Below are positions 8,253 through 17,559 of a DNA stretch of 64,000 nucleotides, one piece after another. The notes beneath the pieces are model-generated. The model was not told where the DNA came from. It worked only from the letters and a program-made list of their open reading frames with translations, and ran no database searches. This DNA is from Eutreptiella sp. 'Long Island Sound 2002' (lineage: Eukaryota; Euglenozoa; Euglenophyceae; Eutreptiales; Eutreptiaceae): assembly GCA_964036045.1 (NCBI GenBank), contig OZ038388.1, positions 37,025,447 through 37,089,446 of the forward strand. The letters run 5' to 3'. Within the stretch, counting starts at the first letter, position 1; each line of letters begins with the position of its first letter. The translations under genes and the position numbers were made by a program.

Positions 8253-10016
8253 ATGCCACGGCCCAAGGAGCCATTGCATCTGGTAGCGGATCGTACACGA
8301 CGGCGGCGCGTACAAGAGCTCCAGGAGGTTGTTTCCAAGGAGCTTGCAGCACCCTACACCGTCAAGTACCTGCCCGACACGGGGCAAATAGTGCTTACCC
8401 CCGAAACAAGAATTGTAGCCACCGTCCAGCCCGAGCCCACCCAGGAGGAGAGGTTGATTATGGCCGTGTGGAGGATCCGGTCATTGCACCTCTCTAGGAC
8501 AGAGTCCCGGTACCTGGTGGGGAGCATGACGTACGGTGTGGTATGGGACCAGGTGTACGGCATGCTCCGGCAGCTAGCGTTGCCGGAGTCCCGGGCGTTT
8601 ACTGCCTATACGGGTGACGACACGGCCATCAATGGTGCGGCCTGCTACCTACCTGACCGCATCGCCCACCTATTCAAGTGTCGACCACCACCACCCTCGG
8701 CCATCATGCAGCCCGGGGACCGACGGCTGCATTGGTTGCCTATTGCGGTGGACGGTACATCGAGGCATGAGGCCTCGTACGTCCATTGCACGCTTGGTGG
8801 CACCGCCAGCCCCAACCAACTATCTAGTTGGTGGCTACTAGGGGGCAGTGAAAAGTGGGACACCCGCTACGCGGCCTCCCAGGAAATTGATTTTGATGAT
8901 GAGTTGCGCAAGGCCGCAACCGTAAGTTTTAAGGATACGGCAGGGAACGATAGGCAGTCCCTTTTTTTTCTGTGTGCAGATGGTAAGGCACAGGTGCTCA
9001 TGGCGGGCTGCCAAAACTGGAAGGCAGAATCCCCTGGTGCCACTGTGTGTTGGGTCTGCATGCGTAACCGTGCTCTGTGCCTTGCTACCTTTGGCACAGC
9101 AAGTGCGATAGACGGCAACTGGGAACCAGCCGTTGCCATAAGTGCTATATATAGGACCATTATGAGTGATAGGCGAGTGCCTGATTATGGCCTCCATGGG
9201 GTCCTTCGTGTCCTGTTGTGTGCAGTCAACGGGACACGGGACCTAGTTGTACAATTGACGGGGAAGGCACCGGCCACTGTGGCACGCACCATGCTGCAAC
9301 CGGTTTTAGATGAGGCACGGCTTGCTGCACGAACTTGCACCCGTGCCTCATTAAATAATGACAAGGCAAACAGCAAGGGGAAGGTGAGGATGGAGTGTGC
9401 TGCTGCCATCCATTTCATGCGCAATAAGGGTTGGGAGAAGATAATAGATGCTTGCCTAGAGCAGCCTAGTGTCAGGCAGCATCAAGTAGGGGGAAAAAGT
9501 TGGGAGTCGGTGTGCAAAACGTGGTGGGAGAATTTTGCAAGCATGTGTGTATACGCGTGGCGTTCCGCATGGTTCTCCGGGGCCGACTTGGGGCGGCTCC
9601 GGAACCATAGCATAGCCATGGGCGCTGCCCACAATGAGCTCCAGTGGGGCAAACTTCTGTGGACGCATCTTTGGATCGACCACATGTATTATTTTGCAAA
9701 GAAGTGGAGAATCTTGTCAAAGTTCTCCTGCTTTGCCATGGAGGGAAGTCACCGGAGGCTGAAGCGCATGTTGCGCAACAGCGGGGGCCTAAGCCTCCTC
9801 CGGGGGAGACTAGGGGTGCAAGTGGTTGTGGACAACCACACCATTGACGATAGCCTTTGGTTGCATGGGTGGGATGCGACCAAAAGGGCTCAACATGGGC
9901 AAGGGCCCATAAGTGTACAAACGTATGCAAACCGCACAAGAAGACGGCTTCTAACCGACATGCAGCACCTTCAGACTCTACAGCGGCGGTTCCGGTGCCG
10001 CAAGAGACGGACATGA
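8253..10016 (+). CDS. DDE-type transposase-like protein, family unassigned
   Basis: The ATG at 8253 opens 587 codons to TGA with no stop or frameshift. The layout resembles large DDE transposases of the CACTA/Plavaka/Dada kind: a candidate first Asp D167 (PIAVDGTS), a second Asp D243 (FLCADGKAQV), and a following zinc-type CxxC at C266/C269 (VCWVC). Then H315 in LHGVLRVLL (compare the lH-x-LLG motif), a W-rich helical region and a candidate Glu E497 in FAMEGSHRRLKR. The C-terminus is very basic (RRFRCRKRRT). Catalytic assignments are by motif pattern only. The gene is the most intact coding sequence in the element and lies last before the right end. It probably excises and inserts the element in the nucleus. 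Confidence 0.65.
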   Translation: MPRPKEPLHLVADRTRRRRVQELQEVVSKELAAPYTVKYLPDTGQIVLTPETRIVATVQPEPTQEERLIMAVWRIRSLHLSRTESRYLVGSMTYGVVWDQVYGMLRQLALPESRAFTAYTGDDTAINGAACYLPDRIAHLFKCRPPPPSAIMQPGDRRLHWLPIAVDGTSRHEASYVHCTLGGTASPNQLSSWWLLGGSEKWDTRYAASQEIDFDDELRKAATVSFKDTAGNDRQSLFFLCADGKAQVLMAGCQNWKAESPGATVCWVCMRNRALCLATFGTASAIDGNWEPAVAISAIYRTIMSDRRVPDYGLHGVLRVLLCAVNGTRDLVVQLTGKAPATVARTMLQPVLDEARLAARTCTRASLNNDKANSKGKVRMECAAAIHFMRNKGWEKIIDACLEQPSVRQHQVGGKSWESVCKTWWENFASMCVYAWRSAWFSGADLGRLRNHSIAMGAAHNELQWGKLLWTHLWIDHMYYFAKKWRILSKFSCFAMEGSHRRLKRMLRNSGGLSLLRGRLGVQVVVDNHTIDDSLWLHGWDATKRAQHGQGPISVQTYANRTRRRLLTDMQHLQTLQRRFRCRKRRT

Positions 10017-10439
10017 GATGACCTTACGAACCCAGACCATTGTTGCCTGTGACCGGGGTGCATGCTGGGGGGCTTACTAGGGGTGTGAGGACAAATCAGG
10101 GGGTGCACACGGGTAACATTTGTGTAAATTCACGTGAATTCACGCGAATTCACGTGAAATTCGTACGAAATTCGTACGAAATTCGTACGAATTTCACGTG
10201 AATTCACGTGAATTCACGGCTGTGAATCGGCTACAGGCTTGCCGGGTTCCGGCACCTCTCGTTTTGGGCACGGTGCGGTCATGATGCATGCTTTTGGGGC
10301 GGGACTTTCATTGGATGATGCGTAACAAAGCTAGGGGAGGAATTTTGGCCCCTCAAAGCCCTTGAAGCGAACCAAGAATATGGCATTTTCCCCCAAAAAC
10401 CTCAAGTTTTGGGTAAATTCACGTGAAATTCACGCAATT
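10017..10439 (+). other. 3' region of the transposase and right subterminal region
   Basis: No gene. It contains array 4 (10122-10220), a presumed transposase 3' UTR, and AATTCACGTGAAATTCACGC at 10417-10436, just inside the right inverted repeat. Confidence 0.6.
10122..10220. repeat. 11-bp palindromic array 4
   Basis: A central GAAATTCGTAC dyad is flanked on both sides by repeated AATTCACGTG units. It follows the transposase stop by about 105 bp. Confidence 0.92.
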
Positions 10440-10478
10440 ATTCAAACGGCCACTTAACGGCCGTTCACGAAGGGTACA
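10440..10478 (-). repeat. Right terminal inverted repeat
   Basis: It ends GTTCACGAAGGGTACA, the inverse of the left end. It is longer than the left copy by an internal 11-bp duplication of the GGCCGTT segment. Confidence 0.85.
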
Positions 10479-10976
10479 GCTTTCCCACCATTCCCCTGAC
10501 ACCACCCCGACCCCGACAGGCAGGGGCTCAAGGAGTCCCTTCTTGGGTGCCACGTGGCTGACAACAAGATCTGCAGTCCAACCGTGTTGGAGATCTTTGG
10601 TGTCATGAACTCGTGTCCCAAACTCGTGGGGGATACCGATCAGCTTTCTTGAGGACTGCTGCACCGAATCTTGGACAGCAGCCACAGGAAAGCGGAAGCG
10701 TACGGCACGAAGAGCTGGATGCACGTGGCGCAACATTTGGTTGCACCGGTGCATCCAGCTCTTTCCAAGAAGGGTCACATCGGACACGTTGATGTGGACC
10801 ACTTCGGGGGAAGGGGCAGGGAGCTGCTCGGCCCACAGCTTCAAGGGCTCTAGGTCCGTCGAAGGCACCCCCGGGTACGCTGCCTCTGTGAAAGCGGTAG
10901 GTACCCGGGGGCGACTAAGGAAAGACGCGAGAGCCTTTGAAGCTGCCGGTTCCAGGCCCGGGACGACATTAGACAT
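10479..10976 (-). pseudogene. 2OG-Fe(II) oxygenase-like gene, N-terminal part, split by insertion
   Basis: The ATG at 10976 (MSNVVPGLEP) opens 166 codons to the insertion point after WWES. The sequence matches the N-terminal domain of the transposon-borne oxygenase: EVVHINVSD against DVIHIDMRS, and GEWWES against NPRWWDD. The rest of the gene continues at 3499 and below on the same strand. The two genes are clearly diverged, so the insertion is not a recent duplication of itself. The 11-bp GAGCGCTC array lies about 110 bp upstream of the ATG. Confidence 0.8.
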
Positions 10977-11085
10977 GGTGTGAAAGAGAGGACCTATGGG
11001 AGCGAGAAGGAATGGATGGGTAGGCGGATAGGGGGGCGGAGGAGAGGCGGCAAGGGGGGGGAACCCTCTGAGTAAGCCCCCAATT

Positions 11086-11222
11086 AGCTCTCACTGAGCG
11101 CTCGCTGAGCGCTCACTGAGCCATTTGGCGCGCTCACTGAGCGCTCACTAAGCGCTCAGTGAGCCGGCTCAGTGACGGCTCAGTGACGGCTCAGTCGGGC
11201 GCTCAGTCAACTGAGCCGTCGC
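11086..11222. repeat. 11-bp palindromic array, outer copy 3
   Basis: Repeated CTCACTGAGCG, CTCAGTGAGCC and CTCAGTGACGG units with a GCCATTTGGCGCGC spacer. It sits upstream of the minus-strand oxygenase pseudogene, the same relative place as array 1 in the inner element. Confidence 0.75.
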
Positions 11223-11397
11223 CAAAAAAAGTACCCCGCCCCCCTTGAACCTTGACCAAGTGAGTATCTAAAACTTCTAAAAACATTAAATGCACATTAC
11301 CTAGCATGCAAAACGCACAACAAACAAGCACAAAGACATCGCAATGCACAACTGAGCCCCAAATGAGCTTCAACTTCACGTTTCCACTTAGCCACCA

Positions 11398-11763
11398 GTG
11401 AGCCGCAGGTGCAGGGGAGTGCGCCACTGCTGTCAGCGGGGACACCATAAAGTGTGCACCCCAGTGCCTATGCGCCGGAAGCGCCCTCTTACTACACAGC
11501 CAGAACTGCCAAACAAACGACCATGCCTACAAGGGCCTGTACGTATCTCTTCGGGTCTGCTGAGGTCCCCACACCAACCCACCAACCCTCCAGCCCCCAA
11601 ACGCAAGAGGCCGAAAACACCCCCCCCCTCCGTCCCCACCAGCCCCAGTTCCACGGGGGCTGGAGGAGACCGTGGCCGAGGATGTTGCCCGCCCGCTTTT
11701 CGTGACGAGGCAAGGGAGAGCAAATACTCTGGATACCTAGCCAGCAAAACACAGAGGTTTTGA
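11398..11763 (+). CDS. Weak ORF with nuclear-signal-like motifs
   Basis: An open frame of 121 codons without a strong start has basic patches MRRKRPL and PKRKRPKTPP and Pro/Ser-rich sequence. It could be the 5' exon of a lost nuclear protein. No family is recognised, and the opposite strand is also open. Confidence 0.2.
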   Translation: MSRRCRGVRHCCQRGHHKVCTPVPMRRKRPLTTQPELPNKRPCLQGPVRISSGLLRSPHQPTNPPAPKRKRPKTPPPSVPTSPSSTGAGGDRGRGCCPPAFRDEARESKYSGYLASKTQRF

Positions 11764-11870
11764 TTCCGCAGAAGGGAGGGAAACAACGTCACAAAGAGGC
11801 CTCGGCAGACCTGAGCCAAATGAGGCGTCCAGCCCAACGCTGCACAAGGATCCACCTCTAAAGGTACAGA

Positions 11871-11918
<48 letters not shown>
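11871..11918. repeat. (CA)n microsatellite
   Basis: About 24 uninterrupted CA units followed by TATA. Confidence 0.98.
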
Positions 11919-11921
<3 letters not shown>

Positions 11922-12079
11922 GGGGTTGGAATGCACGTGCGAAAGTGTGGCCATAGCAACTTGGGGTGGTGGCCCCATACCATACGCCATCAGGGTACAT
12001 CACCCCTCCCCGCGTACACCGGTGTATGGACTTATGTGGAGGCCACCACAATCTCCGACCAACCACTTCCGTCTTACCT

Positions 12080-12900
12080 AGGTTTACCTAGGCCAATGGC
12101 AAGCCCATCCGTGACTACCCCCTGGTTGAGGTTGCCGAGGTCACCCGGAGGGAGGAGACCTTCTCCGCTAATAATGAAGGCTTTTGTGGCATGTGGATGC
12201 AGTTCTTATCCTTACTCCACATTCACCGTGTCAAAGCGGAGTTTTGCACGTGTGCCATGTACTCCACCCTTGGAATTTGTGACAGCATCTTGCTATGGCT
12301 CCTTGTTTAAGAGCCGGGTCTGACGGTGCCTTTGCGGCAATCATCGAAGTACATTGGTGTCCAGCCCTTTAGGTACGGTTGTGTGAGGCGGACATTTACC
12401 TCCTACGTTGAACCGCCGCATGTGTGTGAATTCAAGTTGCAAGCAAGCCCCTCCAAAAAGGTGGAGAAAAAAGGCCCAAAGGATTGTTGAGGACGACTCC
12501 TCTAGTTACGGTAGTTGTGATGGGGAGCTTCTTTCTCTTGCAAAAGACGTGAGGCGTAAGTTGGCCCGCGGGAATGCCTCGTGGCATTCAATGCGCTTGT
12601 ACCGCCCACCATATACGTGTAGGCAATGCAATAGGGCGGTATATTTGTGGTGTGTCCACTGCGATGGGTGCATTCACTGCTTGGTTGGACCTGGAGTGCC
12701 TAGCCAGATGGTTCAAGAATAGGAATATGGTAAAATGGGTGCTACAAACGTGGGAGAAGGAGGTGCAAGTTGAAACCATCTTGCATCCAACTCGTTTTGT
12801 GAATGTGTGTGGAAGCAGCGCCTCTGTAGCTTGTTGTGCCGAGGCATCAAGTACCCCACTAGGCCTTGTCCTACCCATTCCATTCCCTCCAAAATGATTG
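12080..12900 (+). pseudogene. Degraded Cys-rich coding relic
   Basis: Three plus-strand frames carry protein-like stretches in series. From about 12094, NGKPIRDYPLVEVAEVTRR then GFCGMWMQFLSLLHIHRVK and FCTCAMYSTLGICDS run to a stop near 12310. From 12460 come KRWRKKAQRIVEDDSSS, then YTCRQCNRAVYLWCVHCD with CxxC pairs. From 12690, LARWFKNRNMVKWVLQTWE. The switches of frame look like indels in an old mobile-element or host gene. I do not recognise the family. Confidence 0.3.
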
Positions 12901-13916
12901 ATGCAACACCCTCTAGTCATCTCACGCTAGGTGTCATAGTGAATAACAAATCCTCGCTGATGTGTGCAAAGCACTCGGTGATAGCCACGGCTCGTTTGCC
13001 CATCCTTGTGAGAGGTTGAGACTGCTTGGTGACGATTCGGGGCTGCCACTACGTGTCACGGTTCCGGGTTTGTCGCGGCAACGATATGGGTTAGAGGTGC
13101 GCCATTCAAGGGGACCTCACCACCTCACCACCATTTCAAGCCATATATGTAGCCTTGCTCACGGCTCCGCTCCCAGGAGACAGCACCCTGGCAATGCCCC
13201 AGCCTATGACGCCGTATGCCTGTGGAGCGCTGTGGGTGTGCACCACAGTAGGTGTGTCCCGTCAATGGGTCCTAGCGCCCGCTGCCTCGACACAATGACA
13301 AGCCGCCGAAACACCGTGACGACCTACGTTGTGCCAGTGCAGGGAACACAGAGGTTGTGATGTTTTTATTGTAAAAACAGAGGTTTTGACTGACTAACGG
13401 AAAGTGCCTGCATGGATTGCACTGCCAGTCAGAGATGTACAGTTGACATTGTACATAAGTGCTGTGCTTGTCACAGTGCATTTTTGATTTGCTACCATGG
13501 GTGATGTTACTCTTGCGCTTGAAGTCCTGCTTGATTTTGCTAAGCAGGCAAATGAATTTGTGGTCGGAGTACCTGGGGTCCAATATCCTGGAGCGGGCAG
13601 CCAACACCATGTGGAAACGTATGACAAACATGGAGGGTGGTGCTGGCACAGTGACTGAAGCCCTAACTCGTATGTTCCCACCGCAAATCAGAGACCACCA
13701 CGGGGGGGCCGTCTCCTCGGTCCCGGTACGCGACTCCCCCCCCCCCCTTCGGGCCCTCCGGGCCCACTTAGTTACCAAGGGTCAATGGCTAGTAACCATA
13801 CATATGGTGGCGCCGAAGGCGCCCGAAAAATTTTTGTCATTCCCCTTGCCCACGTAGCATCCCTCCCCGCCCAAGCGGTGGAGCACCCCAACGCTATACT
13901 TCAACCCAACCTTGAC
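12900..13916. other. No recognised gene
   Basis: About 1 kb of mixed composition. Short ORFs occur on both strands but none has a motif or partner. A C run at 13736-13748 and the palindromic GGCGCCGAAGGCGCC at 13809 are the only notable elements. Confidence 0.5.
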
Positions 13917-13990
13917 TCTAACGCCCACCCCAACCCTCAGCCTGCTCCTAACCCTACACCTAACCCTACCCATGACCCTAACCCTAATCA
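13917..13990. repeat. Degenerate interstitial telomeric repeat (CCCTAA)n
   Basis: CCCTAA and variants (CCCCAACCC, CCTACACCTAACCC) run up to CCCTAACCCTAATCAAG. It marks the left edge of the first 1.15-kb duplicate. Confidence 0.75.
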
Positions 13991-15020
13991 AGACTGAATA
14001 TTGGGACCGAGCTGGTGGGAGAGGGAACATCAGCTATGACTGGTGAGGGACATCAAGAATGATTCACACATTGATGGCTCTTGACAAAGTGAAATCAGCT
14101 TGCAAGTGAACCCCATCACCACGAGGCCCACTTTCAAGGCTTTTTGGACTTCTGAGGGGCCAAAATGCCCCAAAATGGGTTCAAAATGGGCTCATTTCAC
14201 CCGTTTGTGCAACCCAAATGGTCTGGGATGAGGTAGGGGGAGGGTTTTGACCCATTTTTGACCCATTTTTGGTCCCAAAACAGCCCATTTTCAAGGCATT
14301 TTGGGATTTTCAGAGGACCAAAATGGGCCACCACCACCTCAAAACGGTCCAAAAACACTTGTTTTAGCGTCGCACGTGGTCTAGGATCATTTTTGAGAAA
14401 AGTCATCTTTTTGCCCCTACTGGACCCTGTTGACCCATTTGGGCACCCACCTGTTTGGGCTTGAGCTTGCAGCTTGCCGCAGCCTAGTGGGCCTAGGTAT
14501 GGGGGTCTAGGCGTCCGTTTGGGCAATTCTGAGGGGTGGAAACCACAAAAAGTGGGGGGTTGCGGGTGGAGTAGGTGCCCTCGGAATTGCATTTTGAGCC
14601 ATGTAGCCAAAGAGATGGCCTATTCTTGGTTTGTGGCTGTCGGCATTTGGAGCTTCTGGGGGCCTTTTTGGGCCGTTTCCGGGACATATCATGGAGTTGG
14701 AGGGCCGCAAAGAGCTCGTTGACAAGCCGCACGTGCAGTGTACCCACCGTTTCCCTTTGTTTGGCCGTTTTGAATGTGTTCTAGGGCTTTTTTGGCCCAA
14801 AAATGGCTGTTTTTGGCGCTAACCTGCAGTTTTTGAAACTCAGGTCCGCCACTTGCGAATCCCGTTCCCGGCCGCCACCGTTGAGTTTCTCGCTCAAACT
14901 TTGTGTGATTGTACTTCACACCCATAGGTATCATGCACCAAAATTTCACCCGAATCCGAAGCACCACGATGGAGTTCTGATTTTTACCCATTTCGCGCGT
15001 GCTGCTTGCTTGCTGCTTGC

Positions 15021-15051
<31 letters not shown>

Positions 15052-15124
15052 GCTAAACCTAGTACGTCCACCCTAGACACTAAAAAGGGTTATAAAACCA
15101 AGACTGGTTCCACCAGCTCGGTGA
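13984..15124. repeat. 1.15-kb subtelomere-like tandem unit, copy 1
   Basis: The unit runs from AATCAAGACTGAATATTGGGAC to GGGTTATAAAACCAAGACTGG and is repeated almost base for base at 15133-16280. It has many TTTTGACCCA / CCAAAATGGG short motifs and a GCTTGCTTGCTGCTT microsatellite. The ORFs in it are duplicated as well, but none resembles a known protein. Confidence 0.9.
15001..15056. repeat. (GCTT/GCTGCTT)n microsatellite, copy 1
   Basis: Runs of GCTTGCTGCTTGCTT. The homologous run at 16163-16210 in the second duplicate is shorter. Confidence 0.9.
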
Positions 15125-15137
15125 CCCTAACCCTAAT
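15121..15137. repeat. Telomeric repeat remnant at the duplicate junction
   Basis: GTGACCCTAACCCTAATC: two CCCTAA units lie exactly at the junction of the two 1.15-kb copies. Confidence 0.85.
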
Positions 15138-16176
15138 CAAGACTGAATATTGGGACCAAGCTGGTGGGGGAGGGAACATCAGCTATGACTGGTGAGGGAC
15201 ATCAAGAATGATTCACACATTGATGGCTCTTGACAAAGTGGAATCAGCTTGCAAGTGAACCCCATCACCACGAGGCCCACTTTCAAGGCTTTTTTGGACT
15301 TCTGAGGGGCCAAAATGCCCCAAAATGGGCTCAAATTGGGCTCATTTCACCCGTTTGTGCACCCCAAATGGTCTAGGATGAGGTTTGGAAAAATGCGTTT
15401 TTGACCCATTTTTGACCCATTTTTGGTCCCAAAACAGCCCATTTTCAAGGCATTTTGGGATATTCGGAGGACCAAAATGGGCCACCACAAGCTCAAAACG
15501 GTCCAAAAACACTTTAATTGTTTTAGTGTCGCACATGGTCTAGGATCATTTTTGAGCAAATTCATCTTTTTGCCCCTAGTGGACCCTGTTGACCCATTTG
15601 GGCACCCACCTGTTTGGGCTTGAGCTTGCAGCTTGCCGCAGCCTAGTGGGCCTAGTATTGGTGTCTAGGCGTCCGTTTGGGCAATTCTGAGGGGTGGAAA
15701 CCACAAAAAGTGGGGGGTTGCGGGTGGAGTAGGTGCCCTCGGAATTGCATTTTGAGCCATGTAGCCAAAGAGATGGCCTGTTCTTGGTTTGTGGCTGTCG
15801 GCATTTGGAGCTTCTGAGGGCCTTTTTGGGCCGTTTCCGGGACATACCATGGAGTTGGAGGGCCGCAAAGAGCTCGTTGACACGGGGAAGTCAAGCCGCA
15901 CGTGCAGTGTACCCACCGTTTCCCTTCGTTTGGCCGTTTTGAATGTGTTCCGGGGCTTTTTTGGCCCAAAAATGGCTGTTTTTGGCCCTAAACTGGAGTT
16001 TTTGAAACTGAGGTCCGCCACTTGCGAATCCCGTTCCCGGCCGCCACCGTTGAGTTTCTTGCTCAAACTTTGTGTGATTGTACTTCACACCCATAGGTAT
16101 CATGCACCAAAATTTCAACCAAAGCACCACGACGGAGTTCTAATTTTTACCCATTTCGCGTGTGCTGCTTGCTTGC

Positions 16177-16207
<31 letters not shown>

Positions 16208-16280
16208 GCTAAACCTGGTAGGTCCACCCTAGACCCTAAAAAGGGTTATAAAACCAAGACTGGTTCCACCAGCCCGGTGA
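15133..16280. repeat. 1.15-kb subtelomere-like tandem unit, copy 2
   Basis: Near-identical to copy 1 with small indels, including an extra TTAATTG near 15512 and an extra CACGGGGAAGTCAAG-type insertion near 15880. It ends in a longer (CCCTAA)n array. Confidence 0.9.
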
Positions 16281-16324
16281 CCCTAACCCTAACCCTAACC
16301 CTAGCCCTAACCCTAGCCCCAGCT
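16277..16324. repeat. Interstitial telomeric repeat (CCCTAA)n, right edge
   Basis: GTGACCCTAACCCTAACC and further CCCTAA/CCCTAG units. This is the cleanest telomere-type array in the window and closes the duplicated block. Confidence 0.9.
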
Positions 16325-16572
16325 CTCACCCCAGAGGGAGGCCAAAGGGAGGTAACGGGAGCCTGTGCCCCCCCCCCCCAACCCCAAATCGCCCCACCTG
16401 GACCCCCCCCCAACTGACCCTCCCGACCGCCCCCCCACCCCCCATCGCCCCTCCCTGAACCCCCCCCTCCAATGCCCCCCCCCTAGGGGCCTTTGGCCCA
16501 CTTCTACTGGGGGGGGGGGGGGAGTCGCGTCTAAAAGCGAGGGGACGGCCCCCCCGTGGAGACCACCAACAA

Positions 16573-17433
16573 TTGTGGAACCTGGTGACAACGTATGAGC
16601 TCTGGTCTGGTCACCTCTTGACATCGCCGGCTTTGGTGTTTGTCCAGGATGGTTTAAGCTTTGTGCTGGAGCCGGGATGGGAAGTACAGCTGCAGCAGTA
16701 CAGGAATGGCTTCGTTGAGAAGGTGCGCGCTGGGAGGGAGAATCGTCTTGTTGGTAAGACGGCGACTCAGTCTGCAAAGAGTGGTGCTAAGCCGCCCATG
16801 GACAGCTTTGCAACCAAGCCATCCCAGACAGATGACGATCAGCATATGGCAGACCCGGACAGAGGCCAGCTGAACTTGGAGGGAGCAGCGGAGGTGGTGA
16901 ATCAGGCGAAAGTCCTCTCTAAGAAAAACATGAAAATGTTGCGCAAGAGGCCTGGGGCTCCCACGTATGTTCGCCACTTTGTGAGATTAATAAGTGAACT
17001 CGCGGAAGAGCATGATGGAGCAGTGGAATTTGGCCCGGTGGAGGTGAAAATTTGGGAGGTCCTGCTGAAATGTGATGAAAAGGGCAAAAAGCACTTGAAA
17101 GATGAAGAAAAGATCCGGAGGTCCAAGGAAAAAGAACGAAAAAAGAAGGAGAAGCGGCAGGCTCGGAAGAAGAGCGAGATGGAACGAAAGAGCAACAAAA
17201 AGAAGTCGTCCAGATCGGGAAAGTGGAGTGATTCGAGCACTGATAGCTCATCGACCTTGGATTCATCGTCTGGGTCCAGCTCTGATGATAGTTCGGATAC
17301 GGACAGCTCCAGCTGTGGAGATCGCAAAGACAAGAGAGGTGGAGGTGCTGAACGCCGATCCAGGCCCAGCCAGTTCGAGTTTCGATGGATCAATGGGAAA
17401 AAGCATTTCCGCATGCGGAATGGGCAGTGGTAG
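16573..17433 (+). CDS. Gag-like ORF of the DIRS-like element
   Basis: An open frame of 286 codons to TAG; the first ATG in frame lies inside it and the displayed start is TTG. The N-terminal half is mixed. Residues about 175-215 are extremely Lys/Arg/Glu-rich (KEKERKKKEKRQARKKSE), residues 225-255 are Ser/Asp-rich, and the C-terminus has an aromatic motif (FEFRWINGKKHFRMRNGQW). Position before the recombinase and this composition fit ORF1/gag of DIRS-type elements, a nucleic-acid-binding structural protein. No zinc knuckle is seen. Confidence 0.55.
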   Translation: MWNLVTTYELWSGHLLTSPALVFVQDGLSFVLEPGWEVQLQQYRNGFVEKVRAGRENRLVGKTATQSAKSGAKPPMDSFATKPSQTDDDQHMADPDRGQLNLEGAAEVVNQAKVLSKKNMKMLRKRPGAPTYVRHFVRLISELAEEHDGAVEFGPVEVKIWEVLLKCDEKGKKHLKDEEKIRRSKEKERKKKEKRQARKKSEMERKSNKKKSSRSGKWSDSSTDSSSTLDSSSGSSSDDSSDTDSSSCGDRKDKRGGGAERRSRPSQFEFRWINGKKHFRMRNGQW

Positions 17434-17559
17434 GATTGTTCTGGACCACCGAGTAGAGAGTGCAGGTACCGTGGAAAGAGACACTGGGCATTCCAGGCCC
17501 AGGAGTTCGGGTGCAGATGACACGCAGGCTCGGGGGGGGGGGGGGGTGAGATCCGAAAT

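Larger units (their letters stand above)
3502..10478 (+). mobile_element. 6,977-bp TIR DNA transposon carrying oxygenase and transposase genes
   Basis: The ends are inverted copies starting TGTACCCTTCGTGAAC, with a GC duplication on each side. Inside, all on the plus strand, are a two-exon oxygenase-like gene (3882-6643), a coiled-coil ORF (6683-7636) and a DDE-like transposase (8253-10016). Palindromic 11-bp arrays lie before, between and after them. The element interrupts a divergent copy of its own oxygenase gene, so it landed in a related element or in a host homologue. Two-base duplications fit CACTA-like elements, but the ends do not start CACTA and I cannot assign a superfamily. Confidence 0.85.

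Noticed and set aside
8253-10016. KDZ (Kyakuja-Dileera-Zisupton) transposase, suggested by the linked 2OG gene
   Set aside because: The KDZ-type Cys clusters and YDIACQ-like motif are not visible; the motif spacing fits CACTA/Plavaka/Dada-like enzymes better.
3771-10220. CRISPR-like array
   Set aside because: Units are contiguous 11-mers without spacers, arranged as dyads, in a eukaryotic intron-containing context.
13984-16280. Duplicated ORFs of 60-150 codons in the 1.15-kb units
   Set aside because: They are duplicated because the DNA is duplicated. They occur on both strands, lack motifs and contain low-complexity GCTT translation.
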